In this document: piece after piece, positions 1 through 13,300 of the stretch
How the letters are laid out: each line of letters opens with the position of its first letter
How positions within the stretch are numbered: the first letter of the stretch is position 1
Source: Margaritifera margaritifera
Taxonomy: Eukaryota; Mollusca; Bivalvia; Unionida; Margaritiferidae
Assembly: GCA_029931535.1 (NCBI GenBank)
Contig: JAQPZY010001660.1
Coordinates: forward strand, 5,295,001 to 5,359,000
Direction: 5' to 3'
Length of the DNA stretch: 64,000 nt
Position numbers and translations under genes: made by a program
Notes under the pieces: model-generated
What the model saw: the letters and a program-made list of their open reading frames with translations, nothing else
The model's database searches: none
Told to the model about the DNA's origin: nothing

Positions 1-282
1 CCAAAGGCTCAATTCACCAATGACATTGAGAGAGTAACTTGAAAAACAAAGTATGTAACCGGCTGCACTACGGTAAACAGATGAAGGCTTGGTGTTGGGT
101 TTAAATAACTTTATATTCATAAAAGCAACAAACAACACAAGCCTTTTAAAATGACAATCAAATCTGGAAAATGATAATCACTTATTAAAGACAAAAACAA
201 ATACCTAATTCACCCCAGGCATTATTGATTGACTCCAATAACAATGTACTTGACCGCTACAGTGAAGCCCATTAAGAAGGTT

Positions 283-460
283 TCTAATTATGACATTATT
301 GGGATTGTGCGGTTTTTGCAGAAGATAAAGAAACAATATGAACCATTTAATTGACTATGTACATCCTTATCTGCTCCCTTTGAATAAGGAATGGTTAATC
401 GCAATGGGGATTTACATGACTTTTGCACTACAATGGCAGTTAGTGACATGTACTTTTGTC
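283..460 (+). repeat. Dispersed repeat, copy 1
   Basis: Shares an ordered series of words with 33755-33925 on the same strand: ATTATGACA, ATTGTGCGG, GAATGGTTAATC, GGGATTT and GGCAGTT. The element class is unknown. Confidence 0.6.
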
Positions 461-544
461 TGTTTTATGGTTTGTAGCATATAATGCTACCTGTATGACC
501 TTTAGATTTTAGAAATCCTGTAGCCAGACTCAACTTTTGTTTAG

Positions 545-905
545 AACAAACCCTTCTAAGCAGTCGTGTTAACAAAGGATTAAATAAAAAAGCCAGTAGT
601 GTTTATCCATTCTTGCAATGCAGTCGTTCATAGCATTGTTTAGAACAATCTGCACTTTGCTTGCAGACCCTCCTAAGCGGTCGTGGTCACAAAGGATAAA
701 ATAAAATTTTGTGATGCAGTCGATGCAGCGATTCATAGCAGTGTCAAACTGCTTATTTTGCCTAAAAATCATGGTTGTTGGTCGCATTCTGCAGGTGGTC
801 GCTCACAACAGTGCATTTATAATAAAATTGATTCATGCATGATGATTGTGGTCATAAATGACAGGTGATTGCTCATAGCAGAGGTCGCTTAAGACAGGTT
901 TTACT
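545..905 (+). repeat. Imperfect tandem repeat, about 118 bp period
   Basis: ACCCTTCTAAGCAGTCGTG near 549 recurs as ACCCTCCTAAGCGGTCGTGG near 667, each followed by ACAAAGGAT and later TGCAGTCG with CATAGCA. Degenerate GTCGCT/CATAGCAG words continue to about 905. Confidence 0.5.
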
Positions 906-1094
906 GTACCACAGTGATGTTGCTTAGCTTCAAACCAAAATGTTTTCTAAAAATACTGATTTGTTTTTTACTCCTAAAATGTAAAATCTGACGCATCAAA
1001 TTTAGGGTTTCTCTCCCAGATTTTTACCTGGAAATCTCTGGCTCCCAATTCTGAATTTCTATTTAGCGTGCTGTAATATGATTGATAGACTTAC

Positions 1095-1313
1095 CAAATA
1101 TGGATCTCTCGACTGCTTGTGAGCCCCAGGACTGCCTGGGGGAGATTGATGATGGTGATGACAGAGGTAAGTCTGCCCTTCACTACCTCCAGCTGAAAAG
1201 TGGAATGAACCCCAGGGTTTGCAGCATGGAGGGTGTACTTAGTCAGCACAGAGCCTTGCTTTCCAGGGTAGTACGCTATCAGCTCTCTGTCACTCACAGG
1301 ACACACCTTAATA
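1095..1313 (-). CDS. PALB2: PALB2 WD40-domain exon, third blade region
   Basis: The 219-nt exon is phase 2-2. The acceptor is ATTTGCTTGCAG and the donor TG followed by GTAAGT is strong. It encodes IKVCPVSDRELIAYY, a variable loop, then VITIINLPQAVLGLTSSREI followed by HIW. The last part aligns with the human propeller strand ending ALLGTTIMNNIVIW. The exon is the last one found; blades 4-7 must lie to the left of the window. Confidence 0.85.
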
Positions 1314-4300
1314 CTGCAAGCAAATGATGAACATATTCAGCTGAACTGGGTCATCTGAGCTCATCAGACATGAGAATGGCTTGGATAATCTGGAGTTAGG
1401 ATAAATGAGTTTGTGTTTATGTACATCTAAAATGTTTGGAGGATAATATTGTTGGTTTCAGTAAATAAAAAATTCAGATAATCATATCAAAATTCTACTG
1501 TATATGTCTTATCTCCATATGACTCTCTTAGTACAAGATATTGGAAAATTGAGATCATCTCTAACAATCTCTTTCAAAGTGTTCATTATACTCTAGTCAT
1601 CTGTCTATAAAACTGCACCATTTACATCCACAAGTTCCGCTGTACATTAAGTTCTTATACTGTATGAAAAATATGGTATAAGAAAAACTTACCGTATATA
1701 CTCGCGTATAATCTGATACCAACTGCAAACTGCACAGACCCAGATCTGCCATCGCATGATGTGTCGGCAGATCTGGGTCTTTGCAGTTTGTGACTAATCA
1801 GTAGAACAAACAACACAGACCCTGATCTGCTGGCGCATTATGCGACGGCCGATCCGGGTCTATGTTATTTGCATTTGGAACTGGCTTATACACGAGTATA
1901 TACGGTATGTAAATAACTAGAAATGTATCCATACGATACAGATGCCTCTCCCAAAATAATGCAACTGAAGATCAACGTTTAAAGTCACACAAGGCTCATA
2001 ACTCTTCATACCAAATTTGGTTTCAATCCATGAAGTCCTTCAAAAGTTACGGAGTGGAAACTGAATGGCAAAGTCAAACAGTAACCATAACTCTGTAAAA
2101 GTTTCCATAACTCTGTAAACTTGGTGAAAATCAAAGTTGACCTAGGTCTTATTAATGTAAAGCCTCATACCAAATTTGATTTCAATCCATGATATCTTTC
2201 AAAAGTTGTTAATGGAAACAAAATTTGTGATGTAGCATGATGTGACATGACATAACACTATGCCCCCTCCATACGGTTGGAACATAAAAAATGAGTTCCT
2301 CAAAAGGATTTATGTTTTACTTGCCGAAGGGACTTAGCAGAAATTCATGATATGACTGACAAATCACCCTCTTACTGCAAGTGAGAAATTTCCACTTGGC
2401 CCACTGATTTGGAAATAACTCCCAGTAACATATGACATCGAGTTATATCCTCTTATTCCCTATCACAGCTTACCACTGATCAAAGATCCCAGGTCTGTGA
2501 AGCACCTTATCTACTTTTCAATGCATTAGTGAACATTCCCTATGGTCCTAGTATGTAACAAATTATAGCTACAACCTATGTGGCACACAGTCACTTATCA
2601 GTCATCTCTAATTGGTCTCATTTGAAGTTGTTATGAACATGTTTACCATCTTGGCCCATTATATAATCATCAACTTCCTTGTATGGTGACTTGATAAAAC
2701 AGGATTAATTTGAGTTAGTAACAACTAAGCTCAATTATTTTATTCCAGAAGACAAGGTACTGAAAAACCTGTGGAAATCGCAAGACACGTGCAAAGTTGT
2801 CTGTAGGGTAACATCCAAGGTCTTCCAAAGAAGGCAACTTTATTTCTTTATTAGAATCAACAGTGTGAACTGTTCCAGAAGCATGCATATTTGATGACTA
2901 TTTAGTGTCAAGCTGACAAGTAAATAATTTTTTAATATTTTTTAAAGCTCTTATGAAAATACTGCTTTTAAAAGTTCTTTACAAAAAAAATATGCTTTCA
3001 TTATCTCATTTTTTCAACATTATCAGCAAAAGACTTTCTTAAAAGATACAAATAAATGTGCAACACTGCAATCTTTATTTTAAAGACACGAGTAGAGCAT
3101 TCTGTTGTAGATCAAGCAAAAAATATTTCTTTCTGTTGACCACAGTAAGGGCAATCATTATTGATATTTTAAATCAATAAATATACATTTGTGAACAAAA
3201 ACTAAATTTAGGCTTTACTTCTCTCTTACTTCCCCCTCAAACTCCCTCACTTTTCTCCTTTTTTTCACCCTTGTATTAGCCCTGGTATGTAGGAGTTACT
3301 ATGTTCATAAGAAGTACAGTGACCTTTGACTTGATCCTAGGGTCAAGTAGGTCTGGTTTTCAAACTCAATCACAATAGCACAGACATGTTGGTGCTAAAA
3401 TCTGCACTATTTTCATTAGGGACCAATTACATGTTGAAAAAAGTATTTTAGAGAAAACACCATGTCAATGCCAATGGGGAGTGGTGATAGCAAGATTTTT
3501 TTTAGATAGCCACTATAGTTGCCATGCTGGATGTCAGATCAGCATGGCATTTAGGTTAAAACCCCATCTACAACCATCTGTGTAGGTAGGTAGGTAGGTA
3601 GGTATTAGGGTTTAAGGGCATGTCAGCACAATACTGGTTTGATTTTGTGGGCTTTAACAACATTTTCAGCACATGATAGGCTATACATGGTGGCCAGCAT
3701 ATTTTGGTGGAGAAAGAATCTGGGAAGATCCCTGGAAGAATCACCAACCCACAGGAAACTCTTGGCAGGCTTTCTCACATACCCACATTGGTCAAGCAGA
3801 GATTTATACTCAAATGGACAGAGGTGAGATGTGTGAGTGATCTGTAATGGTGAGCGCCTTAGACCATTCAGCCACCCGGGGCCCCACTAGCACAATACTG
3901 TCAAACATAGAGGTCACCTGGTCACAATGGCTATTCAGATCCCCCTACCTGGCAAAATTTCCTATATAAATGTCATGTGTGTAATGGTCACCTGCTTTCT
4001 GTGGTCAGTGGCCAGGTGTTTCCTAACTAAACATTAGTGTTTCCCTACCTTAAGCGGTCACTGAAGCATATCAACAGTGACCACTCAGTCTATGCAAACT
4101 AAACTTTTGCTTCATGAGGAAGGCATTATTTAGATAAAGGAATATCATATGAATCGATGTGCAAACATTTCTTATCTTGTTTGTAATCACTGTACTCCAG
4201 TCACATATAACTCAAAGTTAGTTGTCTTATCACAGCAGAAATGGTAGTTGCCTAAATTTGTGCCAGTGTAACAGCTATAGTTCAATATCTTCATATATTT

Positions 4301-7300
4301 GCCTGTGAATTAAAGCTATCTCTGATGAAACAAGTTCATCTTTGAGAAGAGATATGAGTTACATCCCTTTCATTAGGGTCAGGGGTCATTCAATATTGAA
4401 AACTTATCTGTAAAGGCAGGCAAAGTTTCAGGTTACAAAGAATAGCCATCTAAGGCTACTTTTGATTCCATATTCATCACAGGTCTCTCACACAAGCCAA
4501 CTGTCTTTTGATCTCTGCCAGTTGAGCAACTGGCTAATCCAGATATTGTTTTTGAAGTGTGAACAGCTGTTTCCAAGCCTATTTTATACAAGTTGGTCCA
4601 CCAAAGATTCAGTTCTCCATTTCATATGTAAGCTGTCAATCAGCAGTGAAATTAGTGTTTTGTCATGGTGCACAAAACAAAGATCAGTGATTATTTTAGG
4701 TCAGCTATGATTTAATATATAGGATGGATTAATGTGAGCAGGATACAGTAATCTTGTGTGGAACATAAATTTGGAAGAGAACAATTTATATGCCTCTTTT
4801 GTAATTTTGTTGAATAGTGTGCATAAAACAATATTGAAAATGTAATAATAATAATAATAATAATAATAAAAACGACAATCATAATAACAATAATGATATT
4901 CTGTGCATGGCATTTGTTCAAAAACCAAGTTTGGAAGGTGAACCTGAGTACAGAGGTGACCTTTGTATAAAGGTCAGTCTTGTTTTGCCCATGGGTGGCT
5001 GCTATTGACAGATTTGACTATAAAAAATTGCAAAGAAATATTTATCCATGCAGCAGAAGTAGCCAATAAAAAGATTTTCAAGATGGCCACCAAGGCTGCC
5101 ATTTTGGAAGCTAGATGGGGATCAATGTAATACAGGACCAACTATCTTTTGCAAGAGGAATTTTAGTGAAAATTCCATGTTGATTTGACCATCCATTCAA
5201 GAGATATAGCCACATGATTTTCAGGATTACCACTGTGGTTGCCATATTGGGAAATTATATTGGCAATAATTTTCATTTAGACCCAACTACTTATTAAAAA
5301 CCAGAGAATAATCAATGATTACATAGCTCACCTCTCTGTAGCTTTTAGGTCTCCAGATGGAAAGTCATATCAACATTGGGTTTTCACCAGACGACTTCTT
5401 ATGATGTCTAGTTGGTACTAAATTACAATGGTTCCAATCTGACAGCTAGTATGGCCACCATGGCAGTGATGTTGAAAATCCTGTTATTGCTACTTCTCCA
5501 AAAGAGAATGTCATATCTAGTAGGTCCTGAATGAAAATGGTGTTGATTTGACCTCAAATGGATGCCATAATGAACATATTGAAAATCTTGCCACTAATTC
5601 TCCTGATGGTCATGTTAGCAGGGGGTTTTCACCAAAAGTCTTCTGATTGTGTCTAATTTGTCGTAAATGAAAATGATGCCAATCTTACATCCAATATGGC
5701 TGCCACAGTGGTTAATTTGAAAATCTTTTTTATCTCAAAATTATCAGAGATAGTTTCAACATTCAGCAGCTAAAAAGATGAAATGGTTTTATCTTGAATT
5801 CCTGGAAATTCATTTCAGACAGTAGAGTATTAGTCTCTTTAAGAAACCCTTACTATCAACTCATTATAGTACCTCAATTTTGATATCAGAAAAGAATGTT
5901 CTTTATTCCATTGTTTTATGTCTTATATTCCCATCACAGTAAGTAGGTAGGTATGTGGGTGGGTACATGGTTAGGTAGGTAGGTAGGTGACTGGCTTCAC
6001 AGTATGTCAGCACAATACTGGCTATATAGTGCTGATTAAAAGTTCAAATTTTAAATTTAAAAAGATGGAAAGTTCAGACGTAAGATAAAAACTTGCATAA
6101 AAACTTCAGAATAAGATTTTCATGATGGCCACTGTTGTGGCCATACTGGATAACAGATTGGTAGCATTGTTTTTATTAAAGACCAATTAGACCCCACAAG
6201 AAGACTTCTTGTGAAACCCATTTTCATTTAGGACCAACTAAACATCATAATAAGTCTTCTGGTGAAAATCCCACGTTGATATGACTTTCTGCTCAGGAGT
6301 AGCTATAATAAGATTTGTAAGATGGCTGCCATGGTGGTCATATTGGATGTCAGATTGGCACCATTTCATCTAAGACCAACCAGACATCATAAGAAGTATT
6401 TAGTGAAAACCCCATGCTGATATGACTATCCATTCAGAAGGAGTAGTGATTTTTAAGATGGTTGCTGTGGTGGGCTTATCAATGTCTGAGCAGAAACATT
6501 TTCATTTATTACCAAATAGACCTTGGGATGAATGTGTGTGTAAAGTTTCATGGCAATCCTCCAATTAGTTTAGGAGGAGTAGCAATAACAAACTTGTGCT
6601 AATGGACGGATGGACAATGGACAACAGGCCAACAGATAAGTTTTTCTGGTCTATGAGAATAATGTTTTTTGTACTATTTTTAAAAAAAATCATTGTTCTT
6701 AACATCTGTCTGAGAAGCTATTATAATTGTCTACCCCAAATTTGCTAATTAAATGTCACAAGCTTTCAGTAACCCTGGAGTGACAGCCAGTAGTACATAT
6801 TTCATGCATTAATAATTACCCTGATTAGCTGCTACAACAGGTAAGGCCTCACATGAAAGGCATGCAGCATGCAGTCCACTCCTCTAATTCCAATACTCAT
6901 TTACATGTACAATATATAGTTAACCTGTTGAGGGTAACATTTCAAAATATATAATGTATAGTCATTAATATGTAAAGTATACCACTCAATAAACATTTAT
7001 TCCTACTTCTGCCTGCACTGGTCAGAAAAGGCCTTCTGAGTAGGCTAGGATGTTTATAGCTCTAGCATGGAACAATCTATGTGATCATAACACAAATACT
7101 TAACCCATATTAGTAAAGTATAAAATGTAGACCACAGTGACCTTCTTTGGTTGTAAGTGTATAGTAGTAACAGAGATGCATCCAATTATCAAGTTTCATG
7201 ACTGGAACATAAACAGCACCCAAAAAATGAACTTTGAACACAAATGTAAACAAAGTCACTGAAGCATGAAATATAGGTCACAGAGACATCCTTTTGCAAT

Positions 7301-10300
7301 AAAGCTGTAGAACTTATCAAGATGCATCCACTCACCATGTTTCATGATTCTAGGCAGGATAGTATCCATATAACATGTCAAAAACTCGTAAGATCAGGTG
7401 CTATCATCTGGTTTTATGATTCTACCATGAACTGAGCTTGAGAAATAAACCTAAAAACACAAAATGTAACCAAAGTCAGTAAGCATGAAATAAGGGTCAC
7501 AGTGACATACTTTTGTGATGAGGGTGTAGTACTCATCAAGATGCATACCCTCACCAAGTTTCATGATTCCAGGTATAACAGTATCTATATGGTGTGCAAA
7601 AACACCTGAACTAAATGCAAAAGCTTAACCAAGAATGTACATGTATGTACAAAGTTAGCTCCCTCAGCCCCTTCCCCAGTGAGTAGCTGCCAGAAACCCA
7701 CTCCAAACTGCTGCCCAGAACATAGGGAGAATGGTTGAGATTTAGTTAGGGTGTACATATTTATATGCTGTTATCTGTGCAGATGCCAACACTGATGCCT
7801 GGGAGTAGTATACTATCTCTCCTGTGCTTCAAAGAAGTGAGCTAAAAAGTGTTTATTAAAAACTGCATGTCAATATGAATCTCTGTTCAGGAGGAGAAGC
7901 AATAACAAGACTTTCAAGATGGATGCTGAAAGTCAGATTGGCACCATTTTCATTAAGGACCAACTAAATATCATAAAAATTCTTTTAGTGAAAATCTCAT
8001 TTGATATGGCCATCCATTTAGGAGTAGCAATAACAACATTTTCAAGATGGATGCTGAAAGTCAGATTGGCACCATTTTCGTTAAGGACCAACTAAATATC
8101 ATAAAAATTCTTTTAGTGAAAATCTCATTTGATATGGCCATCCATTTAGGAGAAGCAATAACAAGATTTTCAAGATGGTCACTACGACTGCCATGTTGTA
8201 GGTTAGACTGGCACCATTTTCATTTAGGACTAACTAGATATAATAAAAAATCTTTGGGTGAAAACCCCACGCTGATCTAATCATCCATTTAAGAAGAGTA
8301 GAGATAACAATATTTTGAAGATGGCATTCATAGTGGCCATAATAGAGGTCAGACCAGCACCATTTTCATTAAGGCCCAACTAGATCTCGTAAGAAGTTTT
8401 CAGTGAAAACCCAGTATTGATACAACTATCTGTTTAGAAGTAGTGATAAGATTTTCAAGATGGTCACCATGGCAACCAAGCTGGACATCGAATCAGCATG
8501 ATTTTAATTAAGGACCATCTTACTGCTTGCTTTTGGAATTGTTCAAGTTTCTCCTGTAATACTTAGAAGTGGGGGGTCCAATGTACACATGTATTCTAAA
8601 ATAGGATTGGTCTAATTAAACCTCTTAAAACTAATTCTTTCACATTTTGTGGCAATATGATTAGTTAAGTCATAATAGGCCCAAATTAATATTTGCCTTG
8701 GTACATATTTAAAAGTGAAGGTTCTGTAGCAATTGTGATGCCTAAATATTTTATTTGGTTGAGATTTTCTAAAAAAGTTCCTTCCAAGGAATATGACATA
8801 TTAGGATTTTGCAACTTGATATTTTTCTCCACTAAAAAAAAAAAATGCAAGTACTAAAGTAAGTTAAATTCGAGCCCTGTAGTATTTGAGAAAAATTATC
8901 TAACAGCAAACCATAACCTCAGTGTTCATGCTGGATGAATGGATGGAAAGTTAGATACTTGGGACTGATATCATCAATCCATAAGCCAGAGTTGCTTGCA
9001 ATTATGCCAAAAGATAGGCATGGGTTACAAGGAACACATTGTCATCTCTGCTAATAGAGATAGAGAGTAAATGACTATCAACAATTTAATAAAAACTGAA
9101 AAGTTGTTGTTACAAAACTGAAGCCCCTGCAACAACTTCTGATACGATTTAAAAAGTGATACCAGTGTCCCACTCTTTTTTCTTACAGGTAAATAAAAAT
9201 ATATCACCTGCCATCATGTACAGTTTGCACACAGTGCATTGAGCATTTTCCACTCAAGCCTGTGTAGCTGACACAATTTACATCTCAATACACTGTAATA
9301 TCCAGGTGCTACAGACTGAATCAGGACCAAGCTACACCTAGCTGTTGGGTGTTAGACTTTGATTCAATCACAACCCATGGTGTTACCACCTGCTGCAACT
9401 GCAAGTCTTGAATCAATTTAATCAACTAGGCAACATAATCCACACCTGATGAGTGGAATACAGTCAGTGTCTGAATGTAACACCAGTTTATGCCACTGAA
9501 CAACAATCGACTGAACCCTATATATGCACAATAGTAACATGCAAATCCACTTTGTGTGTACAGTTAAGTGTAAATTTGAGACCATGATTCATAAAAACCT
9601 TTTCTCCCTGCTTGTCATCAAGTGATGCTGGTGATGCTTATTCTCATCAGAATAGACCAGGAGGGTGAGGTCAGTTTTGTCCTGGGAGCACAGCAGCGTC
9701 AGCAGCAGAATTGAACTGGTGGATGGTAGAATGTGCAGACTGGACCCTCCAGTCTTCCTTATCTGAAATTGAATGAAAGGTTAAGGTCTTCATGGGCCTA
9801 CAAGGGGTTAATAAGGCTGGAACTCAGTGAGTGTGTATAACTCCCCATGGATGTGATGCCAGTCAATCACAGGTTAACCTTCAAGCAGATCCTGTAACCA
9901 TTTTTATAGCCAGGTTGTTTAGGAGATACATGTATCAGTGGTTGGGGATGAAAACAAACTTGCAACCTTCTGTTCATGAGAAAAAAGTGCCTACCATAAG
10001 GCCATACTGCCTCCTAATCCACCATTATATACAGTGTGTTCCTGTGCAAAACCTGGTGTCTCCATACAACATATCCTGTGCTAATACTAAAACTCGTGAC
10101 TTAATTTTCTAGATTAGTGCATATCTTTAAATAATCTAAATCTTATTACAGGTATAGAAACAGATGAAACATTTCAATAAAATAAGAAATTTTTATATTA
10201 TAACCATCTTGCATACATGACATTAAAAAGTCAACATTTAGATAAATTTTTAAAAAATCCACAAGGAAAAACACAAATGTAATAAATCATCACACATTTA

Positions 10301-13300
10301 CCAAGTATGATATATCTTGTCCCTTCTGGAAAAAAATTCAAAATACATGTAAGACAAAATTTGTGCATTATTATAATTTGCTGATGGAAGAAGACTGAAG
10401 GTGAAAAGTCTGACCACTGGTAAAAATCCCAACTACTGTGAATTCACTATTTTTCGTGGGGTTTCAATTTTCATAAACTTTGGGGTTCCTACTAACCATG
10501 AATCTAGAATTCACAGTAAATTCGAATTCTTACCAAAAACAAAATCATTCAAGACAAGTTTCTAATCTGTTGACAATGAAAACCTGGTATAATAGATTGT
10601 TTTTCCAAATTTTATGCCAAAACTGCTAAGTATAAGAAAGTATTAAATATGCACAACGGTGAAAGCTTGAAATGCTACCAATCAATGGTACAGTACATCA
10701 TTTAATGTTGTTGGATAAAAAGTTTACTTTGCAAAGTAGGCAATGATATATAGTGCTTACTAGAGCTATTTTCTCTAGGTGGAAGTTGATCCAGTTGTCT
10801 CCCTCCATCTTCCACATTGACAGACAAGTTGAGGATAGGCATGCCAAGTAGAATCCTGACTGTGTCACATCATCTAGCTGACCAACAGCAAAACACACAA
10901 CCTGACTGGTTTGGGGAATCTAGATTATACAATATAAAAAATGATGCATTACACTGATATATCGAATGATATAAATTTTGCAAAATAAAAAAGATAAAAA
11001 AACAATGAAAGATAAGTGGATACAACCTACTTGATTTTTAATAACAAATAATTTTGGCCTGAAACACTATACAGTTAAACCGGTGATAACAACCTCCTAC
11101 ATTTAAAACCACCTATTTATAAAGATCACATTTTGTGGGTCCCATTTGTACATACCCCGATATATGAATATATGTGTACCGGTTTAGTGCATATAAAGAC
11201 TCTCTGTACATGAATGACAACTTTTAGCTGGTACCCAGAGTGTTTGTTACAATCTTGAAAATGTAACTACCATAAATACTTGAGTATAAGCTGATACAAC
11301 TGCAAACTGCATAGACCCAGATCTGCCGTCGCATAATGCGCCAGCAGATCTGGGTCTATGTAGTTTCTTAGGACTAATCAATAGAACAAACAACATAAAC
11401 CCTGATCTGCCGGTGCATTATGTGATGGCAGATCAGGGTCTATGTTGTTTGCATTAGGACCCGGCTAATATAAGAGTATATATGGTAACTGATGGATTTC
11501 TTATCAATGACATTCTGTAGTCTGGTCATTACAGCAATGAATATAACCAGTAGACTCACATTTAATATTTTAAACTTTGTCAAAATATGCTTTGAATGTT
11601 TTTAGATAAATCCCCTTATCCTGGAGTCCAGTAAGCTTCTCATTAATCTACATGTAGATGACAGTTCCTCTTGAACAATGCCCTACAAGAACTATTACTG
11701 GTATGAATGATGCACAACAAAATTGTATCATTATTCAAGGATTAACCCTGAAATTCTGAAAAGTAACAAAGTTAGAAACCTATTTTTTAAAGTAAAATAT
11801 GTTGTTTAAATATTTGCCCAATCTTAAGACATTAGAGAGTACATCCAAGACATTGCAAATCAAGCCTTCCCAAGCTAAAAATAGCAGCGAAAGTTCTAAA
11901 AGGTTGTCTACTTCCCATGGCATATGTCAGACCAGAGTGGTCTCCCCTTGGTTAGACAGCCTGGTACCAAATCATGTCAGTTACTATTGGAGCGATGTGC
12001 ACACTCTTCCAGGTATATAACTGCAGGGAGGGTTTAGAAGGGTGTGCCTGTATTATGATAGATTAAATATTATCAAAGAAAAATATTTTACTTTAAAAAT
12101 TGGTTTCTTGTTCAGATACATTAACTGATCACATTATGTTAGCAGAAAAGGATATAAGAGGAGGTGGGAGATAAATCTCCTTATCCTGGAGTTGGTTCTA
12201 TCTCTGGCCCCCTAACATACATGAATCAGCTTGATATTCTGTGTGAAACACAGCTAGGATTAGCACATGGTCATGCATGGACATGGTTTGGATCAAAATG
12301 TTCACTCCTGCAAATCCAGCAGAAATAGAGTAACCTTCATCATTATGAAGCTGCTGAATGATCTGTAAAGGAAGCCTGTTGAGCTGCTGATAGAGGTCCT
12401 ACCAGGTCAAACTGTGCATTTGGTGATGAAAGGTTTCGAAGGTAAAGCTAGAGAATGTTGTCTCTGACCTCCATCCCACAATTTGCATGATGTCAGGAAG
12501 CAGTTGGACCCAAATGCTACGCTAGTGGCAACTGCTAACTGGAGCCAATATGCATAAGAACTTCATCTGGTCTTCATTTAGTTCTTGTAGGTTGAGCAGT
12601 GAACCCATCATATCCAGGATGACAAAGCCTGGGCATAAATATCATCCCTTCCTTCTTTGAGTGGTAGGAACAAGCGAAAGCTCTGTCTTCCACTTCACTC
12701 AGTTCGCTTTATGTACCATTTCACAGTCCTGATGCCATGGGACAAAGGGTACAAAACTCATGGTGGTTTCAAGACAAAGGACTAATTCCCAATGAGCAGG
12801 AGCCTGTTCTTTGGCAATGAAAGCTGGAGCCATCATGACAGATACTGAACCATCATGGCAGAACTGCAAACAGTTCAGTTTGACCAACAAGGCATGTATC
12901 GCACTGAAAATGCCTGCTGTGGTTCAAGTGATTTGGAAGCAGGTCATACACAAGAGTTGAGTCATGGAGGCTCTGGGGTTTGAAGGGTGCCTTAATCAGC
13001 CACATCAGAACCCATGGATCATTTTGTTCTGGTCTATATCCTCCCTTCCATGATGGTAAAATATCTCTAAATTTGTGGAACAGTAACCCTTGATTAACAT
13101 GGGGGCTAACTTCACCATGAAGGGCAATGAAGGATGTTAGCTACATGTATCTGTGGAAATGAGGCTTTTAAGGGGATAGATGTGTTTCTGCTTGTACAAC
13201 TGGAAGAAAGCTCTCCATTTCCTCTCATGGGCTTTCAGAGTTGAAGGCCTTCTTGCCCTAGCAATTGTCTACCACTTGCTCTAAGAATTGTTTCTTTCTG

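Larger units (their letters stand above)
1..1094. other. PALB2 intron, no gene seen
   Basis: No coding exon was recognised. Positions 283-460 are a dispersed repeat related to 33755-33925. An imperfect tandem of about 118 bp occupies roughly 545-750, with related GGTCGC/CATAGCAG motifs continuing to about 905. Confidence 0.6.
1314..9598. other. PALB2 intron with repeats, no gene seen
   Basis: The intron holds the foldback element, a SINE, tandem-core element pieces and a LINE relic listed separately. Positions 1975-2250 repeat the phrase CATACCAAATTTG.TTTCAATCCATGA twice. Positions 7210-7580 contain an imperfect tandem of about 230 bp based on TCATGATTC, GGTCAC and CATCAAGATGCAT. The stretches 2260-3580 and 6680-7200 show nothing recognisable. 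Confidence 0.6.

Noticed and set aside
1030..1060. Short next PALB2 exon on the minus strand (AATTGGGAGCCAGAG between CAG and GTAAAA)
   Set aside because: Joining it to the phase-2 end of exon 1095-1313 creates an immediate stop codon.
4701..4928. Tyr/Ile-rich frames
   Set aside because: Translation of a (TAA)n microsatellite.
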